DNA of 64,000 bases from Ruminococcaceae bacterium YAD3003 (GTDB lineage: Bacteria > Bacillota > Clostridia > Saccharofermentanales > Saccharofermentanaceae). The stretch lies in contig FNPA01000013.1 of the NCBI GenBank assembly GCA_900107185.1, positions 49,012 to 113,011 of the forward strand. Reading direction: 5' to 3'. A model generated the notes under the pieces. The model did no database searches. It was not told the DNA's origin and saw nothing but the letters and a program-made list of their open reading frames with translations. Below, piece after piece: positions 1 through 7,883 of the stretch (position 1 is its first letter; each line of letters begins with the position of its first letter). The translations under genes and the position numbers were made by a program.

Positions 1-401
1 TCAGCCTTACTGGAAAATATTCTTTTCAATACGTAAATAACTGCGAGATAAAAGATTCTACCCTTAACACCAAGGATGCCTTCTGGCACGCAGTAAACGT
101 TACCGTAAGAGACTCTGTAATTAACGGTGAGTACTTAGGATGGTACTCTGAAAACCTCACGTTCATTAACTGCACTATAAAGGGTACACAGCCGCTCTGC
201 TACTGTAAAAATCTGAAGCTCATCAACTGCAGAATGGAAGAGTGCGACCTGGCTTTCGAGAGGTCAGATGTTGAGGCTGAGATCACAACACCTGTTATAA
301 GCATCAAGAACCCTCTGTCAGGCCACATCCGTGTGCCTGCGGCTGATGAAATAATCAGGGATATTCCTGAAGCAAAAGGCGAAGTTATTTTAGGAAATTA
401 A
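1..401 (+). CDS. DUF3737 family protein, C-terminal part
   Basis: An open frame enters from the left edge (first full codon at base 3) and stops at 399-401. It reads as the end of a right-handed beta-helix protein of the DUF3737 type: repeated rungs with phrases such as NTKDAFWHA, NGEYLGWYSENL, GTQPLCYCKNL and VISIKNPLSGHI are characteristic of the family. No catalytic function is established for this family, and parallel beta-helix folds often bind or modify carbohydrate. The start and most of the protein lie outside the window. It converges on the mscS gene, and the two stop codons overlap by 4 bases. The family assignment comes from recalled sequence pattern, not from a search. Confidence 0.8.
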   Translation, partial: SLTGKYSFQYVNNCEIKDSTLNTKDAFWHAVNVTVRDSVINGEYLGWYSENLTFINCTIKGTQPLCYCKNLKLINCRMEECDLAFERSDVEAEITTPVISIKNPLSGHIRVPAADEIIRDIPEAKGEVILGN

Positions 402-1249
402 TCCTTATCCTTCATGACAACGTTAACGTAATTGAACGGTATCTCGATTCCTTCCTCGTTGAAGATATCGTTAACTCTCGTATTGATATCGCTCATGACA
501 GATTCTGTCGGATTCGTCGGCGGATAGTATACGGTCGTTGCCAGAACGAGACTGCTGTCAGCATATGAGATGAAGTATACAGGGCCGTATTCTTCCTTGC
601 CCTTCCATGCGGGAATGGTCAATTCAGATTCTGTAACCGCCTTCCTGATCGCAGCCATTGCCTTCTCGATATTTGTACCGTAAGCAACGTTGAATCTCAT
701 GTGGACAGAACGGACTTTGGATTTGAAACTCGTATTTGTGATCGTGCTCGAATTGATCTTGCTGTTGGGAACTATGACATCGATCGTATCAATGGTTCTG
801 ATGACAACATGTCTGATAGTGATGTCCATTACGATTCCCTTGATGCCGTTGTCGAGTTCGATGCGGTCGCCAATCTCAAAAGGTCTGTTGTAGCTTAAAG
901 CGATACCGCTGAACAGGTCGCCGATAACAGGCTGGGCAGCAAGACCTACAACAGCACCGATTATCGCAGTTCCCTGGAAGAGAACCTTACCGATATCAGT
1001 GGTTGCGGATGAGCTCACGAGGACCCAGATTATGGCAATGATTACGATGAGTGATCTGATAATGTTCTGAGTGAAGCGGATCTGGATATCATTCTTCTCC
1101 CTGAGCTTCTTTTTAACGAATCTGTTGTATATCGCAAGGATAACAGCAGTGACGACTGCAGCAATAGCCGTATAGATCAGGAATTCAAGGACCTGGCCTA
1201 TAACGGTTGTCTTATCGAAATATGAAGTGATATCAAAATCTCCGAACAT
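398..1249 (-). CDS. mscS: MscS-family mechanosensitive ion channel
   Basis: A 283-residue small-conductance mechanosensitive channel. It opens under membrane tension to release solutes on osmotic downshock. Three membrane segments lie at about residues 18-42, 62-82 and 88-118. The third carries the Gly/Ala-rich pore helix (GTAIIGAVVGLAAQPVIGDLFSG), followed by the family beta domain with RPFEIGDRIEL, GIVMDI and VPNSKI. The C-terminal alpha/beta domain follows and the length matches the basic MscS architecture. The start ATG lies 19 bases after the upstream gene, which is on the same strand, so the two are probably co-transcribed. Confidence 0.93.
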   Translation of the reverse strand: MFGDFDITSYFDKTTVIGQVLEFLIYTAIAAVVTAVILAIYNRFVKKKLREKNDIQIRFTQNIIRSLIVIIAIIWVLVSSSATTDIGKVLFQGTAIIGAVVGLAAQPVIGDLFSGIALSYNRPFEIGDRIELDNGIKGIVMDITIRHVVIRTIDTIDVIVPNSKINSSTITNTSFKSKVRSVHMRFNVAYGTNIEKAMAAIRKAVTESELTIPAWKGKEEYGPVYFISYADSSLVLATTVYYPPTNPTESVMSDINTRVNDIFNEEGIEIPFNYVNVVMKDKD

Positions 1250-1268
1250 AATCCTGCCCCGCTTTATG

Positions 1269-2306
1269 TTATGTCAATTCATCTACATCAGTAGCATAGC
1301 ACCATCTGCCGCCTGTAAGATTTCCGAAGAAATATTTATTCGATGCGGACTCGCTCATGATGAGGATCTTATCATCAACAAACACGATCTCTTCTGCCAT
1401 AGGAGGCGCGTCGAAAGAAGATACAAATGTTGAACTGTCTAACGCATATACATTCAAAGAACCACCTGATGCCAGGCTGATATTCTTACCTGATGTTGTG
1501 TCAAACAGGTTGTAGCAGCATATGGTCGAAGTCTGTGTGGCATAAGACTGGGACAGCCATATCTTGCCATCCTCAATTGCCACTCCCTGAACCAGTCCCG
1601 GAATTGAGAATGCAGCAGAAGGCTTGGTCTCTATTCCAAAATTTGTTCCGTCGCCTTCACCTAATTTGTAGCAGAGCATAAGGGCATGGTTCTCATCACC
1701 TGATTCCCACTCGAAAACATGTGAATCAGGCGTAGGGTATGTAGGATCCTTATAGAACTCTCCTACAAAGAATCTGTCTTCTGCAAAACACATAAAATCA
1801 GCGCGGATCCCGCCGTCACCGTATGTTGTATAAAACTTGCCCAAAGACAGGATCACTTCGCCTTTTTCAGAATTCAAAACGTCTTCTAATCTGTATACAT
1901 AAACGAAAGCGTCTTCGTCACCTGCAACATAAACAAATTTGCCGTAAGCAGCAAGACCTCCCGCATGGGGAGCAATGCCCTTTCCGGATTCATCGCCCAT
2001 GCAGACATAACCCAGTGACTTACCGGTTTTTCCGTCTACCTTATAGATTCGCGAAGGACTGCCGTCCTTCTGATAACCTCCGACAAGATACAGATCTTCA
2101 TCTTCAAGGTAATCAAGGCCCTGAGGAACGAGATTGCTCATAAGACCGGGAATGGCAAAAGCCTTCTCAGATGCTTTGTAGTAATCACTGACAGGTGTTC
2201 TGAAGTAAATTCTGGCTCCGATGAATACTATGGCAACCAATGCCACCAATACGATCAAAACCGTAACTATCGCTTTCTTTGCTTTCGAACCGCCTTTTTT
2301 ACTCAT
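1269..2306 (-). CDS. membrane-anchored beta-propeller-like hypothetical protein
   Basis: A 345-residue protein with a Lys-rich N-terminus, one membrane helix at about residues 11-31 (VTVLIVLVALVAIVFIGARI), and a large extracytoplasmic region. That region holds repeated Gly/Asp/Tyr-rich strands (QGLDYLEDEDLYLVGGY, GLAAYGKFVYVAGD, GVAIEDGKIWLSQS, EEIVFVDDKILIMSES). The repeating pattern of hydrophobic strand plus turn suggests a five- or six-bladed propeller, but no catalytic motif is visible. An AAGGAG ribosome site lies 9 bases before the ATG. The gene sits directly upstream of mscS. Function unknown: a surface binding or sensing role is inference. Confidence 0.6.
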   Translation of the reverse strand: MSKKGGSKAKKAIVTVLIVLVALVAIVFIGARIYFRTPVSDYYKASEKAFAIPGLMSNLVPQGLDYLEDEDLYLVGGYQKDGSPSRIYKVDGKTGKSLGYVCMGDESGKGIAPHAGGLAAYGKFVYVAGDEDAFVYVYRLEDVLNSEKGEVILSLGKFYTTYGDGGIRADFMCFAEDRFFVGEFYKDPTYPTPDSHVFEWESGDENHALMLCYKLGEGDGTNFGIETKPSAAFSIPGLVQGVAIEDGKIWLSQSYATQTSTICCYNLFDTTSGKNISLASGGSLNVYALDSSTFVSSFDAPPMAEEIVFVDDKILIMSESASNKYFFGNLTGGRWCYATDVDELT

Positions 2307-2333
2307 ATGGCCTTACTCCTTTTGATTTTTAGA

Positions 2334-2540
2334 TCAATACCAATCTTTATGTCTCTTAATGTATATCACTTTCATGATCTGTGCAAAAATGTGGATAACC
2401 ATCGTCTGTGAGATGACACCGAACATGAACCATCCGCACTGGAAATATCCTGCGAGCTCAGGCTTATTATATCCGAAGATGAACCACAGTACGAGGAAGC
2501 ACAAAACGTCCAATACAGTGCTTAAAAGACCGATTTGTCT
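2334..2540 (-). pseudogene. C-terminal remnant of an MgtA-type P-type ATPase
   Basis: A 68-codon open stretch without a start reads RQIGLLSTVLDVLCFLVLWF and then a GW(F)xFGVISQTMVIH segment, ending at TGA 2334-2336. This matches the last two membrane helices of magnesium-translocating P-type ATPases (MgtA/MgtB), whose C-terminus has the same FGxxSQTLVIH pattern. The rest of the roughly 900-residue enzyme, including the phosphorylation loop, is absent. Upstream the reading abuts the terminator of the vanZ-like gene. It is therefore a deletion remnant, not a small gene. The match is from memory of the family pattern. Confidence 0.72.
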
Positions 2541-2544
2541 GCAA

Positions 2545-2581
2545 CAAGGAAAAGCCGTATTCCTTGCGGAAAACGGCTCTT
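2545..2581 (-). terminator. intrinsic terminator of the vanZ-like gene
   Basis: On the minus strand, AAGAGCCG pairs with CGGCTTTT across an inner TTCC/GGAA extension and a GCAA tetraloop. A T-rich run follows. It lies 25-60 bases past the stop of the vanZ-like gene. Confidence 0.75.
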
Positions 2582-2605
2582 ATTCACAGCAGTCTGTCAT
2601 TATGC

Positions 2606-3154
2606 TTATCTTTGCTTAAGAACCCCCGGAAGGTTTGCCTTCTGTTTTCCCGGATTCTTTGCATAGCGCACGATCATGTAGATGACATAACCTGTGGCAA
2701 CGCCCAATGTATTCATGATGAGGTCGTCAACGTCAGATGCCCTGTCGGCAAACGGCAGCTGGAGTATCTCTATACTCAAAGATATGAGGAATCCGGTTCC
2801 TAAAACCTTGAAGAAATTATCCAGGCGCTTATAAAGCACAGGCAATACTATTCCTGTCGGGACAAACATAAAAATATTGCCGAAAACGTTATAGATCATG
2901 TGTGCCCCACTATCGTAATCCAACAGATACACGAACGGAATCAGGTTGATCCTGCAGTTGAAGATCTCATTCAGATCCAGACAAAGCGGTGAGAAAGTGA
3001 AGTATATGATGACAATAAGATTTATGTACATCAGAATATGAAGCATCTCCCGCTTCCAGTCGATCTTCTTATTGCGCAAGCTGACTGCGGCCCTTACGAG
3101 CAGATATATGGCTGTATAGACCGCTGCTATGTAAACATACGGTATCACTAACAT
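2606..3154 (-). CDS. vanZ: VanZ-like family membrane protein
   Basis: A 182-residue polytopic protein of the VanZ-like family (teicoplanin-resistance protein VanZ and relatives; biochemical role unresolved). Membrane segments lie at about residues 2-22, 37-56, 84-110 and 120-140. It carries the family pattern NLIPF, NVFGNIFMFVPTGIVLPVLY and SIEILQL...DVDDLIMNTLG. The ATG at 3154 is preferred over the one at 3163: AGGAG abuts the first ATG but sits 8 bases before the second. A TATAAT-like box and a GCTGAC/GTCAGC inverted repeat lie upstream. The gene stands alone with its own terminator. Confidence 0.88.
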   Translation of the reverse strand: MLVIPYVYIAAVYTAIYLLVRAAVSLRNKKIDWKREMLHILMYINLIVIIYFTFSPLCLDLNEIFNCRINLIPFVYLLDYDSGAHMIYNVFGNIFMFVPTGIVLPVLYKRLDNFFKVLGTGFLISLSIEILQLPFADRASDVDDLIMNTLGVATGYVIYMIVRYAKNPGKQKANLPGVLKQR

Positions 3155-3286
3155 TCCTATCATCTCCTAATATTGTTTGCGGCTGACCTATCCCCATATG
3201 TCAGCTTACGAATATTATAACGGTCAGGAAATATTAAGCTTGCGCAGAAATAGGGCAAACACCTTAAGATTATATTAAGTTTTAAG

Positions 3287-3307
3287 GCATAAACAGCCCG
3301 TGATGAT
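3287..3307. repeat. 21-bp direct repeat, copy 1
   Basis: Twenty-one bases beginning GCATAAACAG and ending CGTGATGAT are repeated exactly at 3574-3594, 287 bases away. Identity ends at both borders. Confidence 0.85.
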
Positions 3308-3410
3308 CTTTATATGCAAGCTTTTCGATTATAAGGACAATACGTGTTTTATGAGCATAACATCTCTGTATTTGTCCCATTAAGTTAATGTGAAAGGTCT
3401 TGCTTTTTTA

Positions 3411-3501
3411 TAAAGAAATAAGCCGCCCCTCCGTCCAAGAAGATGCGGCTTATTTAGCTAAACTTCGAGGATAACCGTCTATACGGTAATGCCTCATTCC
3501 T
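3411..3501 (-). ncRNA. candidate small structured RNA
   Basis: The stretch has a promoter at one end and a terminator at the other. A minus-strand start is expected near 3501 from the promoter at 3508-3536. The RNA would begin with a hairpin (GAGG...CCTC enclosing ACCGT-ATAG-ACGGT, about 3470-3497). It would end in an 11-bp perfect stem (AAATAAGCCGC at 3416-3426 with GCGGCTTATTT at 3445-3455) followed by a T-rich run. A 15-codon frame starting MRHYRIDG lies inside but has no correctly spaced ribosome site. No known riboswitch or RNA family was recognised. Confidence 0.5.
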
Positions 3502-3507
3502 AAAACA

Positions 3508-3536
3508 ATTATAGCTTCTGCTTAATACACCGTCAA
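3508..3536 (-). promoter_or_regulatory. sigma-A promoter of the candidate small RNA
   Basis: Minus strand TTGACG (3531-3536), a 17-base spacer, and TATAAT (3508-3513). This is close to consensus and does not precede a protein gene. Confidence 0.7.
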
Positions 3537-3573
3537 TTTCGTTTTTAGGACAATAAATCCTGTTACAGCTTCA

Positions 3574-3594
3574 GCATAAACAGCCCGTGATGAT
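3574..3594. repeat. 21-bp direct repeat, copy 2
   Basis: Exact second copy of the 21 bases at 3287-3307, about 150 bases past the histidine kinase stop. Confidence 0.85.
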
Positions 3595-3746
3595 TGCAGT
3601 AAGAATATAGTTTCCTAATGCAGTTTTTCCTGAATCTCGTCTCACAAGGTCCTTCCGGATAGAGCTTAACGATATGTTACCCCCGCATCGTGGAATGACG
3701 GGCATGGTATTCCCTTGTGATTTTTTTGGATTATAAAAGTTCAGTT

Positions 3747-5159
3747 TTAAAGGGGTCTCGGCAGCATTATCGAGAGGACGAAAGTGTTCTCTTCAGATGA
3801 GACCTTTAATATACCGTCGCAGGCTTCTACCGTGCGCCTGACATTCATGAGGCCGAAGCCGTGGCTCTCTTTATCCTTCTTGGATGTGTAACCTGTGGAG
3901 TTCAGGAGCTTCTCGATATCAACCTTGCCTGATGCCGAATTCGTTATCTTGAATACGAAGAATTTATCCGTTCTCTTGATGGAGAATGACACAAAAGGAT
4001 CTTCACATGAAGAGGCTGCCTCGATCGCATTATCCAATGCGTTTGCGAAAATGCTGCACATATCCATCGGCTTGATCTTCAGACCGCCGTCAGCTACGCC
4101 TTCGAGCGCGAAACGGATATTCAATTCATCCATTTTATCTGCTTTCATCGAGATGATAATGTCGAGCATCTCATCACCGGAAACATATTTGGGAGAGAGC
4201 GAACTGATATTGCCAAGCATATCACGGATGTGTTCTTTTGCCTGATCTGACTGACCTTCTTCAAGCATCATCTGCGTCATCGCCAGCTGGTTATTTATGT
4301 CGTGCCGGAAAGCTCTGGTCTCAGTCTGTTTGCGCTTATACTGTTCGATATATTCCAGTTCGGCGCTAATATATGCTTCCTGGGCCTTGTTCTTCTCAAG
4401 ATAAGATCTCTCAGCCGAGGAGATTACTACAAAAACCGGAGCGGCAAGTCCGAGAATGATAATGCCCAAACCAAACATTACGCTCATGATGTGATATCTT
4501 TCTTCGAATGTGATGAACTCTGACGGAATCAGAACGGGAATGATGGGCATGAACAGGAATGTGACTATCCACACAATAAACAATACCCTGGCAGGAACGT
4601 TGATAATGCAATACTTTTTCGGCTTGTAGAAACCAAAATATGTAATGAGGAAAAGAGCCAGAGTAAAAATGAAATTGGCGCTTGTCATCGCCAGCCAAAT
4701 AGGTCCTATTCCCAGTTTCTCGTAAAACAATACATATGCCAGTTCATCAGTTCCGCCAACCAGATAAAAAACGGTCATGTTGGAAAAGGTGGATATATAT
4801 TGGTTAAAAAGGAAAAACCAGATCCATGCTTCAACAGCACGCTTTAATCTTTTCTCTTTGAATGCAACAAGGAAGAATACAAATGCATAAGCATAAAAGA
4901 TTCCGGCAATAAAATATTGTAAAACCAATACCAGATCACTATCTGCATTTGCGAAAAAAATATTAACTAAAACGGTGCAGATTAAAGTTACGCCGGTTAT
5001 ACCGAAGGCCGATAAGATCAGTTTTTTTGAGAATTCAACCTGTCTTCCGAGAAAACAGACCTCAATGACAACCATCAAGAGCAAAGCAACAACGATCTGA
5101 AAATTGCTCACTATCGTAGTTGAAATACCAATAATATCGTTTGCCAATGTATCCGTCAT
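3747..5159 (-). CDS. AgrC/GHKL-type sensor histidine kinase
   Basis: A 470-residue sensor kinase. Six or seven membrane helices fill about residues 10-250. A short coiled linker leads to the H-box FRHDINNQL with the phospho-acceptor His near residue 285. The GHKL ATPase domain follows, with the N-box NALDNAIEA and the G-box HGFGLMNVR. This is the AgrC-like layout (HPK10 class), usually activated by peptides or other extracellular signals. It starts 1 base after the response regulator stop (TGATATG), so the two are translationally coupled. No agrB or agrD homologue is visible, so the ligand is unknown. Confidence 0.9.
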   Translation of the reverse strand: MTDTLANDIIGISTTIVSNFQIVVALLLMVVIEVCFLGRQVEFSKKLILSAFGITGVTLICTVLVNIFFANADSDLVLVLQYFIAGIFYAYAFVFFLVAFKEKRLKRAVEAWIWFFLFNQYISTFSNMTVFYLVGGTDELAYVLFYEKLGIGPIWLAMTSANFIFTLALFLITYFGFYKPKKYCIINVPARVLFIVWIVTFLFMPIIPVLIPSEFITFEERYHIMSVMFGLGIIILGLAAPVFVVISSAERSYLEKNKAQEAYISAELEYIEQYKRKQTETRAFRHDINNQLAMTQMMLEEGQSDQAKEHIRDMLGNISSLSPKYVSGDEMLDIIISMKADKMDELNIRFALEGVADGGLKIKPMDMCSIFANALDNAIEAASSCEDPFVSFSIKRTDKFFVFKITNSASGKVDIEKLLNSTGYTSKKDKESHGFGLMNVRRTVEACDGILKVSSEENTFVLSIMLPRPL

Positions 5160-5160
5160 A

Positions 5161-5862
5161 TCAGAAAGCAGTTCCTTCTACATATGCATATAATGCTTCT
5201 TTTAACGCCTTTACGTTGCTGCGGCTAACCGGAAGAGAAATATCCCCATCCATTACGACATCGTTTTTTACGATCTTCTTTACTTTGGATAAAGATATCA
5301 GATAACTTCTGTGGCTCCTGAAAAAACCACTGTTCTTCAGTTCCTCTTCATAGTCACTGATGTTGTATCTTGTGATGTATTCACTTTTGGAAGTAACGAT
5401 CCTGACGTTCTTATCCAGGGATTCTATATAAATGACATCGCTTATATCGATCACGATGTCTTCGCCCTCCTGCTTGATCATGATCTGACGCGAATTATTC
5501 TTTTTGTCCTGGATAAACTTCAGAACTTCGCTGAGCTTATTCATATCAACCGGCTTTACGAGATATCTTAATGCATTGACCTCATATCCCTCGAGCGCAT
5601 ATTCGATGTGGGATGTGAGGAACACTATCTGGACATTTTCTGATACTGCCCTTAATCTTTTCGCGAGCGTAATACCGTCAATTCCCGACATCTCAATATC
5701 AAGGAATACCAGATCGAAAGGGTTTTTTAAGAAGGCTTCATAAAGGCTTGAACCACCGGAAAAAGTGTCAATATCGTACTCGGAATTAACAAGCACTTTA
5801 TCAAGGATAGTTTTAAACTCTATCCGGAATAACTCTTCATCATCACAGACAGCGATACGCAT
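5161..5862 (-). CDS. LytTR-family response regulator
   Basis: A 233-residue regulator. The receiver domain covers residues 1-120, with acidic residues CDDEE near the start, the phospho-acceptor D55 in VFLDIEM, and Lys in LVKPVD. The C-terminal LytTR DNA-binding domain covers about 135-230 (IYIESLDKNVRIVT, FFRSHRSYLISLSKVK). The ATG at 5862 is chosen over an in-frame TTG 12 bases upstream because a GGGGG ribosome site lies just before it. It is first in a two-gene operon with the kinase. A matching LytTR direct repeat lies 60-90 bases upstream, so it may control both its own promoter and the divergent CPBP gene. Confidence 0.92.
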   Translation of the reverse strand: MRIAVCDDEELFRIEFKTILDKVLVNSEYDIDTFSGGSSLYEAFLKNPFDLVFLDIEMSGIDGITLAKRLRAVSENVQIVFLTSHIEYALEGYEVNALRYLVKPVDMNKLSEVLKFIQDKKNNSRQIMIKQEGEDIVIDISDVIYIESLDKNVRIVTSKSEYITRYNISDYEEELKNSGFFRSHRSYLISLSKVKKIVKNDVVMDGDISLPVSRSNVKALKEALYAYVEGTAF

Positions 5863-5894
5863 ATTTACCCCCAAAGCCGGATTTACTGATTAGT

Positions 5895-5923
5895 ATTATA
5901 AATGTTTTTCGCTGATAACATAC
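5895..5923 (-). promoter_or_regulatory. probable promoter of the response regulator operon
   Basis: TATAAT on the minus strand (5895-5900). At 17-bp spacing the -35 region (5918-5923) is non-consensus (GTATGT) and touches the LytTR repeat. A poor -35 fits an activator-dependent promoter. Confidence 0.5.
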
Positions 5924-5951
5924 CATTTACGGCAGAAAACCAACCATTCAC
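5922..5951. promoter_or_regulatory. LytTR (AgrA-like) binding site, paired direct repeats
   Basis: ACCATTTAC at 5922-5930 and ACCATTCAC at 5943-5951 are 9-bp direct repeats separated by exactly 12 bp. AgrA/LytTR sites have this geometry, and eight of nine positions agree with the published degenerate AgrA pattern. It lies between the divergent response regulator and CPBP genes. Confidence 0.68.
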
Positions 5952-5961
5952 GCCACCTTTT

Positions 5962-5990
5962 TTATTTTCAGGATACCAGGGTGATATACT
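5962..5990 (+). promoter_or_regulatory. probable promoter of the CPBP gene
   Basis: TATACT at 5985-5990 with a weak -35 (TTATTT, 5962-5967) at 17 bp. The LytTR repeat ends 10 bp upstream of the -35, the usual place for an activator of this family. Confidence 0.55.
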
Positions 5991-6024
5991 TCCATGGTTA
6001 TCAATATAAAGGGGAATGCTAATT

Positions 6025-6936
6025 ATGGCTAAGGAATTATCTACTCAGGCAAGATGGAAACCATGGAAGGGCGTCATTTTATTTGTCATTGCGCTCGCGT
6101 GGCTCATTATAGGAAGCATTATCGGAGGAATCTTCTTAGGTTCTTTTACAACACTCGTTATCCAGTTGGGTTTTCTGGGCATTGCAATCGTTGCATGTCT
6201 TATCAATAAGACTCCTTTAAAAGAAGTTTTTCCCATTAAGAAAATAACGGTGAGAGATTTCTTCGGAACGGTACTTATGTGGATGGGAGCTCTTCCTTTG
6301 GGAATGCTTAGCGCGGTTGTCATCGGCAAATTCATGCCGCAGACATTTGAGAACGTGACATCCGGCGTTCAGGAGATAGCAAGCGTAGCAGTAATAGGTT
6401 TTATCGCTACAGTCATCTGTCCCCCTATCTGCGAAGAAGCAATAATGAGGGGCGCAATATTAAGCAACTTCCGTGGAATTAAAAAGGACTGGATCATCGT
6501 ACTCATCATCGGAGTCATGTTCGGCATTCTTCACACCGACACCGTCAGATTCATAAACACTGCTTTAATGGGCGGATGTCTGGCATACCTTATGGTAAAG
6601 CGCAACAATTTCCTTCTTCCTGCGCTCTATCACTTTATCAACAACTTTTTGCTTATCGGTTTGAGCACCATCACCTCAATGCTCGCCCAGCAGCAGGAAC
6701 AGACAGTAACCGCGGCAGAAGCTACATCAGCCGCTGTCGATTCAATACCGTCACTTATGATCCTGGCTACCCTGTCACCTCTGTTTCTCGTCCTCGGCGT
6801 ACACCTCATCAAGCGCCAGACTGAGATATCTGAAGGCATGGAAAAGAAGGGCATGAAGCTTGGCGCAAAGATCGGGATCTCCATTATTCCCTGTGTGCTT
6901 CTGCTCGCAGGCGGAATTGCCCTCATGATCCTGTAA
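6025..6936 (+). CDS. CPBP-family intramembrane metalloprotease
   Basis: A 303-residue membrane protein with about eight helices and the three CPBP (Abi/Rce1-like) motifs: CEEAIMRG (EExxxR), FGILHTD (FxxxH) and HFINNF (HxxxN). In bacteria such proteases often process or give immunity to peptides. The ATG at 6025 is preferred over that at 6016: AAGGGG is only 1 base from the first ATG but about 10 from the second. A divergent LytTR site and the neighbouring AgrC/AgrA-like pair suggest signal-dependent expression. The substrate is unknown. Confidence 0.88.
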   Translation: MAKELSTQARWKPWKGVILFVIALAWLIIGSIIGGIFLGSFTTLVIQLGFLGIAIVACLINKTPLKEVFPIKKITVRDFFGTVLMWMGALPLGMLSAVVIGKFMPQTFENVTSGVQEIASVAVIGFIATVICPPICEEAIMRGAILSNFRGIKKDWIIVLIIGVMFGILHTDTVRFINTALMGGCLAYLMVKRNNFLLPALYHFINNFLLIGLSTITSMLAQQQEQTVTAAEATSAAVDSIPSLMILATLSPLFLVLGVHLIKRQTEISEGMEKKGMKLGAKIGISIIPCVLLLAGGIALMIL

Positions 6937-7060
6937 TCCGGATTATTGCATTTCGCGACATAATAAACTCCATTCACGGCACTTTGATTTCCGGGACCGT
7001 TTTACCTGGTACTATCTCGTTGTCAAAGGAAAATACAAACGAAAAGTGAGGAAAACAGTT

Positions 7061-7741
7061 ATGGATTACGTAAAAGGTTGTGATTTCTACGAGCTTTCAA
7101 AGTACATCTTAAAGCACGTCGCAAACGGCAAGATCGGAATAGCCGAAGGATTAAAAGATGAACTTACTTATCCCGCATTAAGCAGCATGCTCGAAAACGC
7201 AAAGACAGATTTTGTAGACGGAAACGGCAAGACGATCAAGGACATGCCTTCAGCTGAGATCTTTATAATGACCAAAAAGATCGATAAGAAAAAGTACATT
7301 ATCGGTTTATCCTTGAGCAGAAGAATTGCAGGCACACCGTCTGGGAAAAAGGGAATTGAAGTCTGGTTCGAAGAATCAAGAGACAGGATGGTTGAAGAGA
7401 TCAGATTTTTCGCAGAAGGATACGAAAAAGAACAGGCATATTTTGACCACTGCATGATCGATCACTTCAGAAACTCCGTAGGCATGGGACAGCTTAATGA
7501 AGCAGAGTATCAGGATAAGCTCATCTCAAGAGCAAAGAGCAAAACGGTACTGGGCATCACATTTACAAAAACAGGATTGTTCATAGCTATGATCATCCTC
7601 TGGAGCTTGGTGTTCCACAACATCGCACTCGGCTTTATCTTTGCACTCTGCATGGTAGGAAGCTTCACGTTAGTTACAAACAAGGTAAAGTCCCAAGAGA
7701 GCGATCTGGTTAAAGAAGATCAGGTTAAAAACGAGATTTAA
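7061..7741 (+). CDS. hypothetical protein with C-terminal membrane hairpin
   Basis: A 226-residue protein that I do not recognise. Residues 1-160 look soluble, mixed alpha/beta and charged. Two membrane helices follow at about 170-205 (GLFIAMIILWSLVFHNIALGF and FALCMVGSFTLVT), with a short charged tail. An ATG at 7061 with GTGAGG 9 bases upstream is preferred over a GTG at 7046. It is a single gene closed by a long hairpin at 7776-7831. No function is proposed. Confidence 0.65.
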   Translation: MDYVKGCDFYELSKYILKHVANGKIGIAEGLKDELTYPALSSMLENAKTDFVDGNGKTIKDMPSAEIFIMTKKIDKKKYIIGLSLSRRIAGTPSGKKGIEVWFEESRDRMVEEIRFFAEGYEKEQAYFDHCMIDHFRNSVGMGQLNEAEYQDKLISRAKSKTVLGITFTKTGLFIAMIILWSLVFHNIALGFIFALCMVGSFTLVTNKVKSQESDLVKEDQVKNEI

Positions 7742-7775
7742 TTACAAACAATATTAACCTAAGCCTTTGACAATC

Positions 7776-7831
7776 GTGCCGGCTTCATTGTTGACAGTTT
7801 CAACTGTTTTCCGTCAACAATAGGCCGGCAC
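7776..7831 (+). terminator. long two-part hairpin terminator
   Basis: GTGCCGGC (7776-7783) pairs with GCCGGCAC (7824-7831), and inside it TTGTTGAC pairs with GTCAACAA. The apex contains a further ACAGTT/AACTGT palindrome. A T-rich stretch (TTATATTTTT) follows. It lies 35 bases after the previous stop. Confidence 0.65.
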
Positions 7832-7883
7832 TTATATTTTTGCTGTTCCGTTGTTATAATGCCTTCGTTGGAAGGAGTATGAC

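Larger units (their letters stand above)
3155..3746. other. 592-bp intergenic region between vanZ and the histidine kinase
   Basis: No convincing protein gene was found here. The region holds the vanZ promoter area (near 3164-3260), one copy of a 21-bp direct repeat at 3287-3307, a candidate small RNA (3411-3501) with its own promoter, a second copy of the repeat at 3574-3594, and the tail after the histidine kinase stop. On the minus strand both repeat copies can be read as HHGLFM followed shortly by a stop, which hints at 3' scraps of a duplicated gene. That reading is unproven. Confidence 0.5.

Noticed and set aside
2359..2619. 86-codon plus-strand open frame
   Set aside because: It is the antisense of the P-ATPase remnant, whose minus-strand reading matches a known family; no ribosome site.
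3640..3680. SRP-like RNA (TCCGGAAGG on the minus strand)
   Set aside because: Only the tetraloop-like 9 bases agree; the asymmetric loop and flanking helices of SRP RNA are missing.
3747..5862. complete agr quorum-sensing locus
   Set aside because: No agrB peptidase or agrD precursor gene could be found on either strand nearby.
7776..7831. small RNA or attachment site
   Set aside because: Placement after a stop and before a T-rich run makes a terminator simpler; no second copy was seen.
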